From an uncultured Ellagibacter sp. (GTDB lineage: Bacteria; Actinomycetota; Coriobacteriia; Coriobacteriales; Eggerthellaceae), in NCBI RefSeq assembly GCF_934636505.1, contig NZ_CAKUAL010000012.1, positions 1 through 43,560 of the forward strand: a DNA stretch of 43,560 nt, read 5' to 3'. The translations under genes were made by a program, and so were the position numbers. Shown one piece after another: positions 8,868 to 16,814 of this stretch. The notes under the pieces are model-generated. The model was not told the origin of the DNA. It worked only from the letters and a program-made list of their open reading frames with translations, and did no database searches. The stretch's first letter is position 1. Each line of letters starts with the position of its first letter.

Positions 8868-9248
8868 ATGGAAAAAGTCTCCATGTCGCATGAGGATTAC
8901 CTTGAGGCTATCGTCATGCTGGGTGGAACGACCGAGAACTCTGTGCGCTCGGTCGATATCGCGAACAAACTGGGGGTTTCCAAGGCCTCTGTCAACAAGG
9001 CGATGAACGCCCTGAAGGAAAAGGGTTTCGCCGATCAGCCCTATTACGGCGACGTCACGCTGACGGAAAACGGCTATCGCTATGGCGCGGCGGTGCTCGA
9101 GCGCCACGAGCTTCTGCGCAAGTTCCTCACCAAGGTTTTGGGCATTCCCGAGGACACGGCCGAAGAGGAAGCGTGCTTGATGGAGCACGCCATCAGCGAC
9201 GAGTCCTTCAAGAAATGGAATTCTTATATCAAGCAGCTTGACCTCTAG
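8868..9248 (+). CDS. DtxR/MntR-like metal-responsive regulator (short form)
   Basis: The 126-residue protein has an N-terminal winged helix: the pattern MSHEDYLEAIVML, then DIANKLGVSKASVNKAMNAL, is the DtxR/MntR DNA-binding signature. A dimerisation segment with ERHELLRKFLTKVLG and EEACLMEHAIS supplies Glu, His and Cys metal ligands as in DtxR and MntR. It lacks the SH3-like C-terminal domain of full DtxR. GGAGG overlaps an upstream ATG at 8862, so the ATG at 8868 (six-base spacing) is the better start. It follows the hyp operon but has its own gap of 79 bp with a dyad. Iron, manganese or nickel could be the effector. Confidence 0.85.
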   Translation: MEKVSMSHEDYLEAIVMLGGTTENSVRSVDIANKLGVSKASVNKAMNALKEKGFADQPYYGDVTLTENGYRYGAAVLERHELLRKFLTKVLGIPEDTAEEEACLMEHAISDESFKKWNSYIKQLDL

Positions 9249-9329
9249 AGTACCAATCTTCGCCCCCTATTTTTCTCGTGATAGTATCGGGGCTGTTCAG
9301 CAGGCCAAGAGCAAAGCAAACCATCGCAG

Positions 9330-9368
9330 AGCGCCGGCCGTTTTCCCACGTGCCGGCGCTTCGTTTGT
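9330..9368 (+). terminator. Probable terminator after the DtxR-like gene
   Basis: AGCGCCGGC and GCCGGCGCT form a perfect 9-bp stem with a 13-nt loop, followed by TCGTTTGT. The T tract is weak. Confidence 0.55.
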
Positions 9369-9440
9369 GTGGTATCCTGCGAAGAGCTTCTTGCATTACA
9401 CACACTCTTATCAAACCACGATGCACTAAGGGGCCATTCG

Positions 9441-10568
9441 TTGACACACCAGGCGAAAATCCTTTCGTTTGACAAGGCGCGTCGCGCGCAAAGCGACCGC
9501 TCGCACTCACACGATTCCTCTCGATACGCAACGCGCGATGCGCGCTCTTCCCGAACGGGGCATTCCTCCCGCGAGCGCTCGGGGTCAAATGCGGCTGCCC
9601 GCACGCGCCGAGACTCCGACTATGCCGCCCGCGCGGCGGAGCGCTTGCGCTATTCCGAAGACGACGCTCGCGAAATCCGCCAGCGCTCGTTCGACGGTGC
9701 CCGTGGCGATGCCCGCTCGCGCTACTCGGGCGAGGGAGCCCGCGGCGAGTTCCAATCTCGCTCGTTCGGCGACGCCCGCGAAACCCGTTCCAGCTTGTAT
9801 GATTCCCGACGCCCCGTTTCCGATAGAAGCTCCTTCGATGGACGCGCATATTCCGCGCAATCCCGAGACGCTTATGCGAACAGCCGTCTTGCCTGGGACG
9901 ATTCCCTTGATGGGGAAGATGCCGAGCCAGCTGAGCGCGAGCCCGAAACGCTTTCTCGCTTCGAGAAGCTCAAGCGCAAGCACGCGAAAGACAAGGCTGA
10001 TCGCAAGTTCGCGCGCCAGTATGGCGGCAACGGCGACGCTGCTCCTGGAGAAGGCGGCTCGCGCGCGGCGGTGTACAAGGGGGAAATGGGCTCGGCGCAT
10101 CGTCGTTCCTCCCGCATGCAGAACGAGGAATCGTCGTCCGCGTCGCAGCGCACCCGCGGCGGCGACTCTCAAAAACCCGCATCGCGCCTCGTGAGAAAGC
10201 CTTGGTTCATCGCAACCGCGGTCACGGCGTTTTGCCTGGTGTTCACCGTGTCGTTCCTCTACCCTTCAGCGGCGCAGCTCTATCATTCCGTGCGGGAGCG
10301 CGACCAGCTCCAGGCGGAATATGCCGCCATCGAGCAGCGCAACGACTCGATTCAGGCGACGGTCGACGCGCTTTCGACCGATGCGGGCGTGGAAGATCGC
10401 GCCCATCAGGAGTTCGGCTGGGTCTCGAAGGGCGAGAACGCCGTCACCGTGTACGGCCTCGACCTCGATGACGACTCGACGTTCACGGCGAGCATCGTGC
10501 CTGGTAGCATCCCCGCTCCCGAGACGTGGTACTCCAAGCTGCTCGATCCGATCTTCGGGGAGAAATAA
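9441..10568 (+). CDS. FtsB/DivIC-like septum formation initiator with long charged N-terminal tail
   Basis: This is a bitopic cell-division protein expected to act with FtsL/FtsQ at the septum. A single membrane segment (about residues 253-275, FIATAVTAFCLVFTVSFL) is followed by a coiled coil (VRERDQLQAEYAAIEQRND) and a short extracytoplasmic end, which is the FtsB/DivIC plan. The ~250-residue cytoplasmic part is low complexity, rich in Arg, Ser, Asp and Ala with repeated SRDAR/GDAR-like units, and likely disordered. The best start is TTG 9441, behind AAGGGG, giving THQAKILSFDKARR. The longer frame from 9369 has no ribosome site. The stop overlaps the next start (TAATG), so it is coupled to the phosphatase gene. 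Confidence 0.82.
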   Translation: MTHQAKILSFDKARRAQSDRSHSHDSSRYATRDARSSRTGHSSRERSGSNAAARTRRDSDYAARAAERLRYSEDDAREIRQRSFDGARGDARSRYSGEGARGEFQSRSFGDARETRSSLYDSRRPVSDRSSFDGRAYSAQSRDAYANSRLAWDDSLDGEDAEPAEREPETLSRFEKLKRKHAKDKADRKFARQYGGNGDAAPGEGGSRAAVYKGEMGSAHRRSSRMQNEESSSASQRTRGGDSQKPASRLVRKPWFIATAVTAFCLVFTVSFLYPSAAQLYHSVRERDQLQAEYAAIEQRNDSIQATVDALSTDAGVEDRAHQEFGWVSKGENAVTVYGLDLDDDSTFTASIVPGSIPAPETWYSKLLDPIFGEK

Positions 10569-11530
10569 TGCGCTGCGGGCGGTATGCCGCAATTGACATC
10601 GGGACGGTGACGTGCCGTATGCTCGTCGTCGATGCGGACGAGTCGGGGCTCCACGAGCTCACGCGCGAATACGCCATCACCAACCTCGGTGAAGGGGTGG
10701 ACGCAACGGGCGAGCTCAAGCCCGAGGCGATCGACCGCGTCGTTCGAGCCATCGACGGGTTCCTCGCGGTGCGCGATTCGCTCTCGACGCCTAATCATCC
10801 GGTGGTCCGCACCGTCGCGGTGGCGACATCGGCAGCTCGCGACGCGCGCAACGCCGCCGATTTTGCAGCGCGTCTGCGCGAACGGGGCATCGAGCTTTCC
10901 GTCATCCCCGGATCTCGCGAGGCGGCGTTGTCGTTTTCGGGCGCCTCGATCGATTTTTCGGGTGAGCGCCTCATGGTGGTCGACGTGGGCGGCGGCTCGA
11001 CTGAGGTCGTCATGGGAACGGGTGGCGCCGAGCCTTTGTGCGCGCATTCCTTCAACGTGGGATGCCGCCGTGTGACCGAGAAGTTCCTGGCGAGCGACCC
11101 GCCTGCGCCCGAGGAGCTTGCCCAGGCGCGCGCATGGATTCGAGAGCAGATGGCTTCCTGGTTCGCCGATCAGGCGAAAGAGGCGGCGTTGCTCGAGCGT
11201 GTCGTCGCGGTGGCGGGCACGGCGACAACCGTCGTCAGCATCCGCGAGCGCATGGAGACCTACGATTCCTCGCGCGTTCACAAGGCGCGGGTTTCCCGGC
11301 AGGATCTGCTCGAAGTGTACGAGCACTTGGCCGCTCTGCCGCTTTCTGAACGAATGCAGGTGGTGGGACTCGACCCCAAGCGCGCGCCCGTGATGGTCGC
11401 GGGACTTCTCATCCTCCTCGAAGTGCTCGATTTCGCCGGCATTGATGCGTTTACGGTGAGCGAAACGGACATTCTGCATGGTATTACGCTCGCAGTCTCG
11501 CATGAGGCCTGCGAAAAATCGTGCTTGTGA
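10568..11530 (+). CDS. Ppx/GppA-family phosphatase
   Basis: The enzyme is an exopolyphosphatase or guanosine pentaphosphate phosphatase of the ASKHA fold. Motifs: AAIDIGTVTCRMLV (phosphate 1 loop), VATSAARDARN, IPGSREAALSFSG, VVDVGGGSTEVV (phosphate 2 loop) and VAGTATTVVSI. The 320 residues correspond to the short two-domain form without the HD-like C-terminal extension, as in actinobacterial Ppx1. The ATG at 10568 shares a base with the previous stop, so the pair is translationally coupled. Linking a septum protein to Ppx/GppA is a common actinobacterial arrangement. Confidence 0.92.
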   Translation: MRCGRYAAIDIGTVTCRMLVVDADESGLHELTREYAITNLGEGVDATGELKPEAIDRVVRAIDGFLAVRDSLSTPNHPVVRTVAVATSAARDARNAADFAARLRERGIELSVIPGSREAALSFSGASIDFSGERLMVVDVGGGSTEVVMGTGGAEPLCAHSFNVGCRRVTEKFLASDPPAPEELAQARAWIREQMASWFADQAKEAALLERVVAVAGTATTVVSIRERMETYDSSRVHKARVSRQDLLEVYEHLAALPLSERMQVVGLDPKRAPVMVAGLLILLEVLDFAGIDAFTVSETDILHGITLAVSHEACEKSCL

Positions 11531-11553
11531 TAGGATTTGCACGAGCAAATCAC

Positions 11554-11638
11554 GGGGGCGTGGCGGAATTGGCATACGCAGCGGACTTAAAATCCGCCGC
11601 CGCAAGGCTTGTGGGTTCGAGTCCCACCGCCCCTACCA
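11554..11638 (+). tRNA. tRNA-Leu, anticodon UAA
   Basis: This is a class II tRNA with acceptor GGGGGCG/CGCCCCT (one G-U), discriminator A and encoded CCA. The anticodon stem GCGGA/TCCGC has loop CTTAAAA. There is a variable arm CGCCGCAAGGCTTG and T loop TTCGAGTC. The length is 85 nt with CCA. It lies 23 bp after the phosphatase gene and may be co-transcribed with it. Confidence 0.96.
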
Positions 11639-11692
11639 GATGTTTGCTTCTGGAAACGTTCGATCTATGAAGACAGGCGATTTACCGACCGC

Positions 11693-12742
11693 ATGGAAAC
11701 CATCAACGACATCATCGCATTGACCGAGCAGCCCCCCACCTCTTTCGAGGAGTACCTGAGCTGTTACGCGTCCAAAATAGGGGACATCCTCAACGCCTAC
11801 ATTCCGTCGGGCTCGCATCCCGACATGGATCGCTATCTCTACGATCCCCTGAAGCGCTATAGCGAAAACGGCGGCAAGCGCCACCGCCCGCTCATCTGCT
11901 TCGCAGCATGTCGCGCAGTCGGCGGGAACATGGATCTCGCCACGAGCGCTGCGGCGGCTATCGAGCATTTCCACACGGCGGCGCTCATTCACGACGACAT
12001 CGCTGACGAGGCCGAGCTGCGCCGCGGCGAACCCTGTCTGCACCTTACCGAGGGCATAGGACTTGCCATCAATATGGGAGACCTTGCGTTGTCCCTGGTC
12101 AACGGTACGGTAATCAACGATCCGCTGTTGAGCGACGCGGTGAAGGTGCGTGTGGTCAGCGAGCTGATCGAAATGACGCGACGCACGATCGAGGGCCAGG
12201 CTCTCGATATCGGATGGGCGCGCGACGGTCGCTACGACATCACGCCTGAGGATTACCTGGTCATGGCGACGCACAAGACCGCGCACTATTCGGGCGCGGT
12301 GCCCTTAGCGGTCGGCGCCATCGTGGGCGGCGGCACCGAGCAGCAGATCGAGGCGCTGCGCTCCTACGGCCTCGACACGGGGCTCGCTTTCCAAATTCAA
12401 GACGATTTGCTGAACCTCATCGGCAGCGAGGAGTCCACCAAGAAGGATTTCCGCAGCGACATCACCGAGGGCAAGCGCACGCTCATGGTCGTCCATGCGC
12501 TGCAGAACTCCCCGAAGCGCGAGCGCCTGATCGAGATTCTCTCCTCGAAGGAGAAAGATCCTGCCGTCCTCGCCGAGGCGGTGGACATCATGGTCAAGTC
12601 CGGGTCCATCGAATATGCGCGCACCTACGCGGAAAACCTGACGAGCATCGCCAAGAATCGTCTGGTCGACCTTGTCGAGCCGTCCGATTCGCTGAAGCTG
12701 CTCATCTCCATGGCCGATTGGTTCGTCAACAGATTGAAGTAG
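11693..12742 (+). CDS. Polyprenyl diphosphate synthase (trans-isoprenyl synthase)
   Basis: It condenses isopentenyl diphosphate onto an allylic starter to make long-chain prenyl diphosphates for quinones or lipid carriers. The 349 residues show GGKRHRPLI (IPP binding), a first Asp-rich motif DDIADEAELRRGEP at about residue 100, and a second motif QIQDDLLNL in which the last Asp of DDxxD is Asn. ITEGKRTLMV covers the conserved KRT. Chain length cannot be read reliably. The chosen ATG 11693 lacks a strong ribosome site. The alternative frame extension runs into the tRNA and is unlikely. It is followed at 9 bp by the peptidoglycan-binding gene. Confidence 0.88.
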   Translation: METINDIIALTEQPPTSFEEYLSCYASKIGDILNAYIPSGSHPDMDRYLYDPLKRYSENGGKRHRPLICFAACRAVGGNMDLATSAAAAIEHFHTAALIHDDIADEAELRRGEPCLHLTEGIGLAINMGDLALSLVNGTVINDPLLSDAVKVRVVSELIEMTRRTIEGQALDIGWARDGRYDITPEDYLVMATHKTAHYSGAVPLAVGAIVGGGTEQQIEALRSYGLDTGLAFQIQDDLLNLIGSEESTKKDFRSDITEGKRTLMVVHALQNSPKRERLIEILSSKEKDPAVLAEAVDIMVKSGSIEYARTYAENLTSIAKNRLVDLVEPSDSLKLLISMADWFVNRLK

Positions 12743-12751
12743 GCGGTTCTC

Positions 12752-13666
12752 ATGGATAGGATCAAACGAAACGACAAAGGGCCGGCGGTCGAGGACGTGC
12801 AGCAGCGCCTCGTTGCTGCCGATTGCCTTGAGGAAGGCGCCGTGAGCGGCGTCTTCGACGACGTGACGGTTGCCGCAGTGCGCGCCTTCTGCGTGAAGTC
12901 GGGCCTTCCTGCGGCCGAGGAGGTCGACGAGAAGGTGTGGTCGGCGCTCGTCGACGCGACGTTCTCCCTGGGAGATCGTACGCTCTACCTGCGCATGCCG
13001 TACTTCCATGGCCGCGATGTGCGCGAGCTGCAGCAGGTGCTTTCCGCGCTCGGGTTCGCCTGCGGCGTGATCGACGGCATCTTCGGGGCCCATACCGAAG
13101 ACGCGCTGCGCAAATTCCAGCTCAACCTGGGCCTTCCTTCCGATGGCATCGCGGGCGCGTACACGTATGCCGCAATCCAGAACCTGCACCATTCGTGGGT
13201 TGGCAAGGCAGCCATCCACGAGATTGTCCACCTCGGGTTCGCGCGTGCGGCGGGAGTGCTCGAGCGGAACGCGCTGTGCCTGTTCGGTACCGAGGAGTTC
13301 GCCCGCAGCGTCGCGTCGCGCATGTCGAACCTCTCGCTTGCTACGAACCCGCAGTCGAAGATCCTCTCTGCGGATTCGCTTCTTGTCGCGCCCGACGAGT
13401 CGATGCTTCTCGTGCACATTGTGCTTCCCGAGGAGGAGGCAGTGCAGAAGATACCGCGCGTGAGCTACGAGGACGAGGCCACGCTGCCGCTTCGCTTGGA
13501 GCAGGCCATCGCCGCAGCTCGCAAGGCGACGCCGCGCCGTATCGCCATCGAGCTTCCCGGCCGCGTGTGGGAAGACGCGGGCGAGGGCCGCAGCGCCCAG
13601 CATTTCGCAATCACCCTGCTCGACGCCTTGTGCACTGCGCTTTCCCAAAGCGAGCGTTCCGCCTAA
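12752..13666 (+). CDS. Protein with two peptidoglycan-binding (PG_binding_1) domains, no signal peptide
   Basis: Residues about 4-70 (GPAVEDVQQRL...VSGVFDDVTVAAVRAF) and 85-148 (RDVRELQQVLSALGF...IDGIFGAHTEDALRKFQ) are two copies of the PF01471 fold. The remaining ~150 residues are unassigned. This order matches CwlM of mycobacteria, a cytoplasmic amidase-like regulator of peptidoglycan precursor synthesis. Here I see no zinc-ligand His/Glu pattern of an active amidase, so a regulatory role is possible but inferred. There is no signal peptide or membrane segment, which supports a cytoplasmic location. The gene follows the prenyl synthase by 9 bp and is probably in the same operon. Confidence 0.72.
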   Translation: MDRIKRNDKGPAVEDVQQRLVAADCLEEGAVSGVFDDVTVAAVRAFCVKSGLPAAEEVDEKVWSALVDATFSLGDRTLYLRMPYFHGRDVRELQQVLSALGFACGVIDGIFGAHTEDALRKFQLNLGLPSDGIAGAYTYAAIQNLHHSWVGKAAIHEIVHLGFARAAGVLERNALCLFGTEEFARSVASRMSNLSLATNPQSKILSADSLLVAPDESMLLVHIVLPEEEAVQKIPRVSYEDEATLPLRLEQAIAAARKATPRRIAIELPGRVWEDAGEGRSAQHFAITLLDALCTALSQSERSA

Positions 13667-13749
13667 GCGCTGCCTCTCGGCGTGCGTCTTGCGGGGAATG
13701 ACTGCGCGTCTTACGCGGTCGTGTGGCGCGACAGCTAGACAAACCAAAC

Positions 13750-13780
13750 GAGAGCCGCCAGAGTGCGGCTCTCTTGCTGT
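13750..13780 (+). terminator. Intrinsic terminator after the peptidoglycan-binding gene
   Basis: GAGAGCCGC and GCGGCTCTC form a perfect 9-bp stem around a 6-nt loop, followed by TTGCTGT. The T tract is modest. Confidence 0.7.
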
Positions 13781-13899
13781 ATGGGATGGCGGAACTGCCC
13801 GAGAGTGCTTCTCCTCGCCGCATGGGGTGGGCCATTGCCTGCGTGCTTCTCCTGCTGCATTGGGGGCGGGGCAATTATGCCCGTGCTCCTCTTTGCGTC
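13781..13899. repeat. Three imperfect tandem repeats of about 38-41 bp
   Basis: Units start at about 13781, 13822 and 13859. Each reads ATGGG(G/A)TGG..., a short GGC...GCC dyad (GGCGGAACTGCC, GGGCCATTGCC, GGGGCAATTATGCCC), then GTGCTTCTCCT or GTGCTCCTCT and a GC-rich tail. The dyad is kept while its bases change, which hints at conserved small hairpins. Confidence 0.5.
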
Positions 13900-13996
13900 G
13901 GGTGATATTCGCTCGCGCGAGCGCTTTGCATTTTTTGTGGCGGAGGTTTTTCGTAAGGCTACTAGCAAGTAAAACTCAATACTACTTTGTTTTTTC

Positions 13997-14046
13997 GGGG
14001 GGGGGGTTGATTGCCCTTGTTTTATCGACTTCAAGCATGACATAAT
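13997..14046 (+). promoter_or_regulatory. G10 tract next to a promoter-like TTGTTT-N18-CATAAT
   Basis: Ten consecutive G (13997-14006) end 10 bp before TTGTTT (14017-14022), which is 18 bp from CATAAT (14041-14046). The start codon of the short secreted ORF follows 33 bp later. The promoter call is by eye only. Confidence 0.4.
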
Positions 14047-14079
14047 GCCTGACAGTTGTAAGAAAATGGGGGACGCGTA

Positions 14080-14229
14080 ATGAGGGCATCTGCAAATAAA
14101 ATACTCGGTCTTATAGTGGCTGCAGCTCTTGCCTTCGGTCTCGCACCCGGCGGACTGGTCGCCTACGGAAACGACGCGAAAGATGCCTCGTTTGCCTCTC
14201 GCAAACGCGCTCAAGCGGGACAGCGTTAG
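14080..14229 (+). CDS. Short secreted ORF, probable 5' remnant of a larger gene
   Basis: The 49-residue ORF starts MRASANKILGLIVAAALAF, a clear signal peptide (n-region Arg/Lys, hydrophobic core, likely cleavage near GLVAYG), and then stops after only about 20 mature residues. A GGGGG ribosome site precedes the ATG. In the same frame, after the TAG at 14227-14229, another 42 codons are open to a TGA, so a single nonsense change may have shortened it. I do not recognise a family. It resembles the truncated secreted ORF at 16815 in design, not in sequence. Confidence 0.5.
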   Translation: MRASANKILGLIVAAALAFGLAPGGLVAYGNDAKDASFASRKRAQAGQR

Positions 14230-14334
14230 GCTGCTTACCATACGAGCGCGCATCATGAAAGAGCAGAGGCGGCAAAGGCGTCAATTGTTATTTGCGCATC
14301 CCTCAATTGGGCAGGTGAACAGGGGTGCGCAGCA

Positions 14335-14340
14335 TATAAT
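14335..14340 (+). promoter_or_regulatory. Probable -10 box of the small winged-helix gene
   Basis: A perfect TATAAT sits 103 bp before the ATG at 14443. No convincing -35 is seen at the usual spacing. Confidence 0.35.
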
Positions 14341-14442
14341 CGAATAGAGGCCTGAACGGCTCTTGACGATTCCCAGCAACAACATCGAGAAGATGTTCGA
14401 TCGATATAAAACGGACGAGGAACGAACCAAAAGGGGGACACT

Positions 14443-14712
14443 ATGGTGTCAAAGGCAGAAACGCCCACGGAAGAAGAGCGCGAGCATCTCACCCCGATGC
14501 AGGAACGCCTGCTCGGCTATATTGCCTTCCGGACGGTCGGTCGAGACGGGACGAGCGAATCGAAGCGCCAGCTCGCCGAGCACCTTCGCAGCAGCACGAA
14601 GGCGGTCGACCGGGCGATTACCCGCCTGTGCAATGAGGGCTACATCGAGGTGGAGGAGAATCTTCTTCCTGACGGCCGGCAAGGCGCCAACACGTATCGA
14701 CTGAGTAGATAA
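14443..14712 (+). CDS. Small winged-helix DNA-binding protein
   Basis: The 89-residue protein is almost entirely one winged helix-turn-helix. It has a helical start (TPMQERLLGYIAFRTV), a recognition unit (KRQLAEHLRSSTKAVDRAITRL) and a wing (GYIEVEENLLPDGRQGANTYRL). It resembles the DNA-binding core of MarR/Lrp-like or replication-initiator-like proteins, but no effector domain is present. The start ATG follows AAGGGGG at 7 bp. It lies 306 bp upstream of leuC on the same strand, so a role in leucine gene control is possible but not shown. Confidence 0.7.
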   Translation: MVSKAETPTEEEREHLTPMQERLLGYIAFRTVGRDGTSESKRQLAEHLRSSTKAVDRAITRLCNEGYIEVEENLLPDGRQGANTYRLSR

Positions 14713-15018
14713 CGAGCGGCTTATTTGCTCTGCGCGCTTCGGCGCAAGGCTCTCTAGGGCTCGATTCTCCCGCCTTCCGCGCGCTTTCCCCTTGCCGCGC
14801 GCTGCCCCCTGTGCGCTTTCTCGTGCGCCCCTCTCGCCTTCCCGCTGCGAGCTGCCTTCCGTCGCCCTTTCCCTCTCCACGAGCCTTCCCCCGCCGTGCG
14901 CTTTCTCACGCTTTGTGGCAATCTGCATCTTACGTGCGGATGAACTTCGTGACCTGGTGGGAGTGCTACAATGTGCGGGTTTTACAGACGGTTCAACTGC
15001 ACGAAAGAGGGAGTCAAC
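14713..15018. other. Intergenic region upstream of leuC with a pyrimidine-rich tract
   Basis: From about 14756 to 14920 the plus strand is strongly C/T-rich with repeated GTGCGCTTTCTC-like units (for example at 14811 and 14898). At 14964-14972 TGCTACAAT forms an extended -10 that probably drives leuC; its -35 is weak. I looked for a Leu-rich leader peptide and a T-box and saw neither. Confidence 0.5.
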
Positions 15019-16287
15019 ATGGCACGTCCCATGACCATGGCGGAAAAGATTCTGGCCGCCCATGCGCATCTCGATGAAGTGGAGCCGGGGCAGCTGATCG
15101 AATGCGATCTCGACCTCGTGCTTTCCAACGATATCACGTCGCCCATCGCGATCAAGAACTTCAAGAAGATCGGCGTCGAGAAGGTGTTCGACCCGACCAA
15201 AATCGCCCTAGTGCCCGACCACTACGTTCCCAACAAGGACATCAAGAGCGCCGAACAGGCCAAACAGGTGCGCGAATTCGCCCGCGAGCAGGGCATCACG
15301 CACTATTACGAAGTCGGTTGCATGGGCGTTGAGCATGCGCTTCTGCCCGAGCAGGGCGTCGTGGGCGCGGGCGACCTCATCATCGGTGCCGACTCCCACA
15401 CCTGCACCTATGGCGCGCTCGGCGCATTCTCCACGGGCGTCGGCTCCACCGATGCCGCGGTCGGCTATGCCACCGGCAAGGCGTGGTTCAAGGTGCCCGA
15501 GACGCTGCTCTTCAAGATCGACGGCGAGCTCAACCCGGGCGTTACCGGCAAGGACATCATCCTCTACATCATCGGCATGATTGGCGTCGACGGCGCGCTG
15601 TACAAGGCGATGGAGTTCACGGGCAGCGCCATCCGCAGCCTGTCGATGGACCAGCGCCTTTCCATCTCCAACATGGCGATCGAAGCTGGCGGCAAGGCAG
15701 GCCTCATCGAGGTGGACGACATCACGCGCGCCTACATGGACGGCCGCACCGAGCGCCCTTACACCGAGTATCATTCCGACCCCGACGCGACGTACGCGAA
15801 GGTGTACGAGATCAAGGCGTCCGACATTCCGCCGACGGTCGCGTTCCCGCATCTGCCATCGAACACGCGCCCGGTCGCCGAGGCCCGCGATGTGAAGATC
15901 GACCAGTCCGTCATTGGCAGCTGCACGAACGGCCGCCTGGAGGACATGCGCCAGGCGGCGGCCGTGCTCAAGGGCCGCAAGGTTCACCCCGACGTGCGCT
16001 GCATCGTGATTCCTGCGACCCAGCAGGTGTACAAGCAGTGCATCGCCGAGGGGCTCATGGATATCTTCCTCGACGCCAACTGCGCGGTGTCCACCCCGAC
16101 ATGCGGCCCGTGCCTGGGCGGCTACATGGGCATCCTCGCCGCAGGTGAGCGCTCGATTTCCACCAGCAACCGCAACTTCGTCGGCCGCATGGGCGACCCG
16201 ACGAGCGAGGTCTATCTCTCCTCGCCGGCCGTTGCCGCGGCGAGCGCCGTCTTGGGGCACATCGGCCTGCCGGAAGATTTGGACTAA
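15019..16287 (+). CDS. leuC: 3-isopropylmalate dehydratase large subunit
   Basis: With LeuD it isomerises 2-isopropylmalate to 3-isopropylmalate in leucine synthesis. The 422 residues correspond to the short LeuC/HacA-like type shared with many anaerobes and archaea rather than the ~470-residue enterobacterial form. The three [4Fe-4S] cysteines are visible in VIGSCTNGR and STPTCGPCLGGY. GADSHTCTYGALGAF and GVGSTD are substrate-loop signatures. The ATG at 15019 follows AAGAGGGAG. leuD starts 21 bp after the stop, so the two form an operon. Confidence 0.95.
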   Translation: MARPMTMAEKILAAHAHLDEVEPGQLIECDLDLVLSNDITSPIAIKNFKKIGVEKVFDPTKIALVPDHYVPNKDIKSAEQAKQVREFAREQGITHYYEVGCMGVEHALLPEQGVVGAGDLIIGADSHTCTYGALGAFSTGVGSTDAAVGYATGKAWFKVPETLLFKIDGELNPGVTGKDIILYIIGMIGVDGALYKAMEFTGSAIRSLSMDQRLSISNMAIEAGGKAGLIEVDDITRAYMDGRTERPYTEYHSDPDATYAKVYEIKASDIPPTVAFPHLPSNTRPVAEARDVKIDQSVIGSCTNGRLEDMRQAAAVLKGRKVHPDVRCIVIPATQQVYKQCIAEGLMDIFLDANCAVSTPTCGPCLGGYMGILAAGERSISTSNRNFVGRMGDPTSEVYLSSPAVAAASAVLGHIGLPEDLD

Positions 16288-16308
16288 CGGGAAGGGAAGG
16301 TTGCACTC

Positions 16309-16803
16309 ATGCATTTCAAGGGTACCGCGCATCGCTACGGGCGCGACATCGACACCGACGTCATCATTCCGGCCCGCTACCTGAACTCTTCCGAGCCCGA
16401 GTGGCTCGCGCAGCATTGCCTGGAGGATTTGGACGCCGACTTCGTGAAGAAGGTCAAGAAGGGCGACATTATCGTTGCCGAGGAGAACTTCGGCTGCGGC
16501 AGCTCGCGCGAGCATGCGCCGATCGCCATCAAGGCGGCGGGCGTCGACGTGGTCATCGCGAAGAGCTTCGCACGCATCTTCTACCGCAACTCGATTAACA
16601 CGGGCCTCGCCATCATGGAGTGCCCCGAGGCGGTCGATGCTATCAAGCAGGGCGACGTTGTGGATGTCGACGCCGACGCGGGCATCATCACGAACACCAC
16701 GACGGGCGAGACCTTCAAGGCACAGCCGTTCCCGCCGTTCATCCGCGAGATTATCGAGGAAGGCGGCCTTATCAACCGCACGAAGAAGGTGCTGGGGAAG
16801 TGA
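16309..16803 (+). CDS. leuD: 3-isopropylmalate dehydratase small subunit
   Basis: This is the swivel-domain partner of LeuC. The 164 residues carry DTDVIIPARYL near the N terminus and the ENFGCGSSREHAP loop that binds the substrate. SFARIFYRNSINTGL follows. The length is typical of the short LeuD type that pairs with the short LeuC. A GAAGGGAAGG site precedes the ATG. The last gene of the pair, it is followed at 11 bp by a short secreted ORF that may be transcribed with it. Confidence 0.95.
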   Translation: MHFKGTAHRYGRDIDTDVIIPARYLNSSEPEWLAQHCLEDLDADFVKKVKKGDIIVAEENFGCGSSREHAPIAIKAAGVDVVIAKSFARIFYRNSINTGLAIMECPEAVDAIKQGDVVDVDADAGIITNTTTGETFKAQPFPPFIREIIEEGGLINRTKKVLGK

Positions 16804-16814
16804 AGGGGGAAGGA

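Larger units (their letters stand above)
13667..14079. other. Intergenic region: terminator, tandem repeats, G10 tract, promoter
   Basis: No gene is supported. In order it holds an intrinsic terminator (13750), three tandem ~38-bp repeats (13781-13899), a CGCTCGCGCGAGCG palindrome at 13910-13923 with a T6 run at 13931, a G10 homopolymer at 13997-14006, and a promoter-like pair at 14017-14046. Confidence 0.6.

Noticed and set aside
13689..14045. 118-codon plus-strand ORF in the intergenic region
   Set aside because: It crosses a terminator, tandem repeats and the G10 tract; there is no ribosome site.
14941..15018. Leucine attenuator or T-box before leuC
   Set aside because: The short ORF at 14941 has a Trp pair but no Leu run, and no T-box sequence or terminator hairpin is present.
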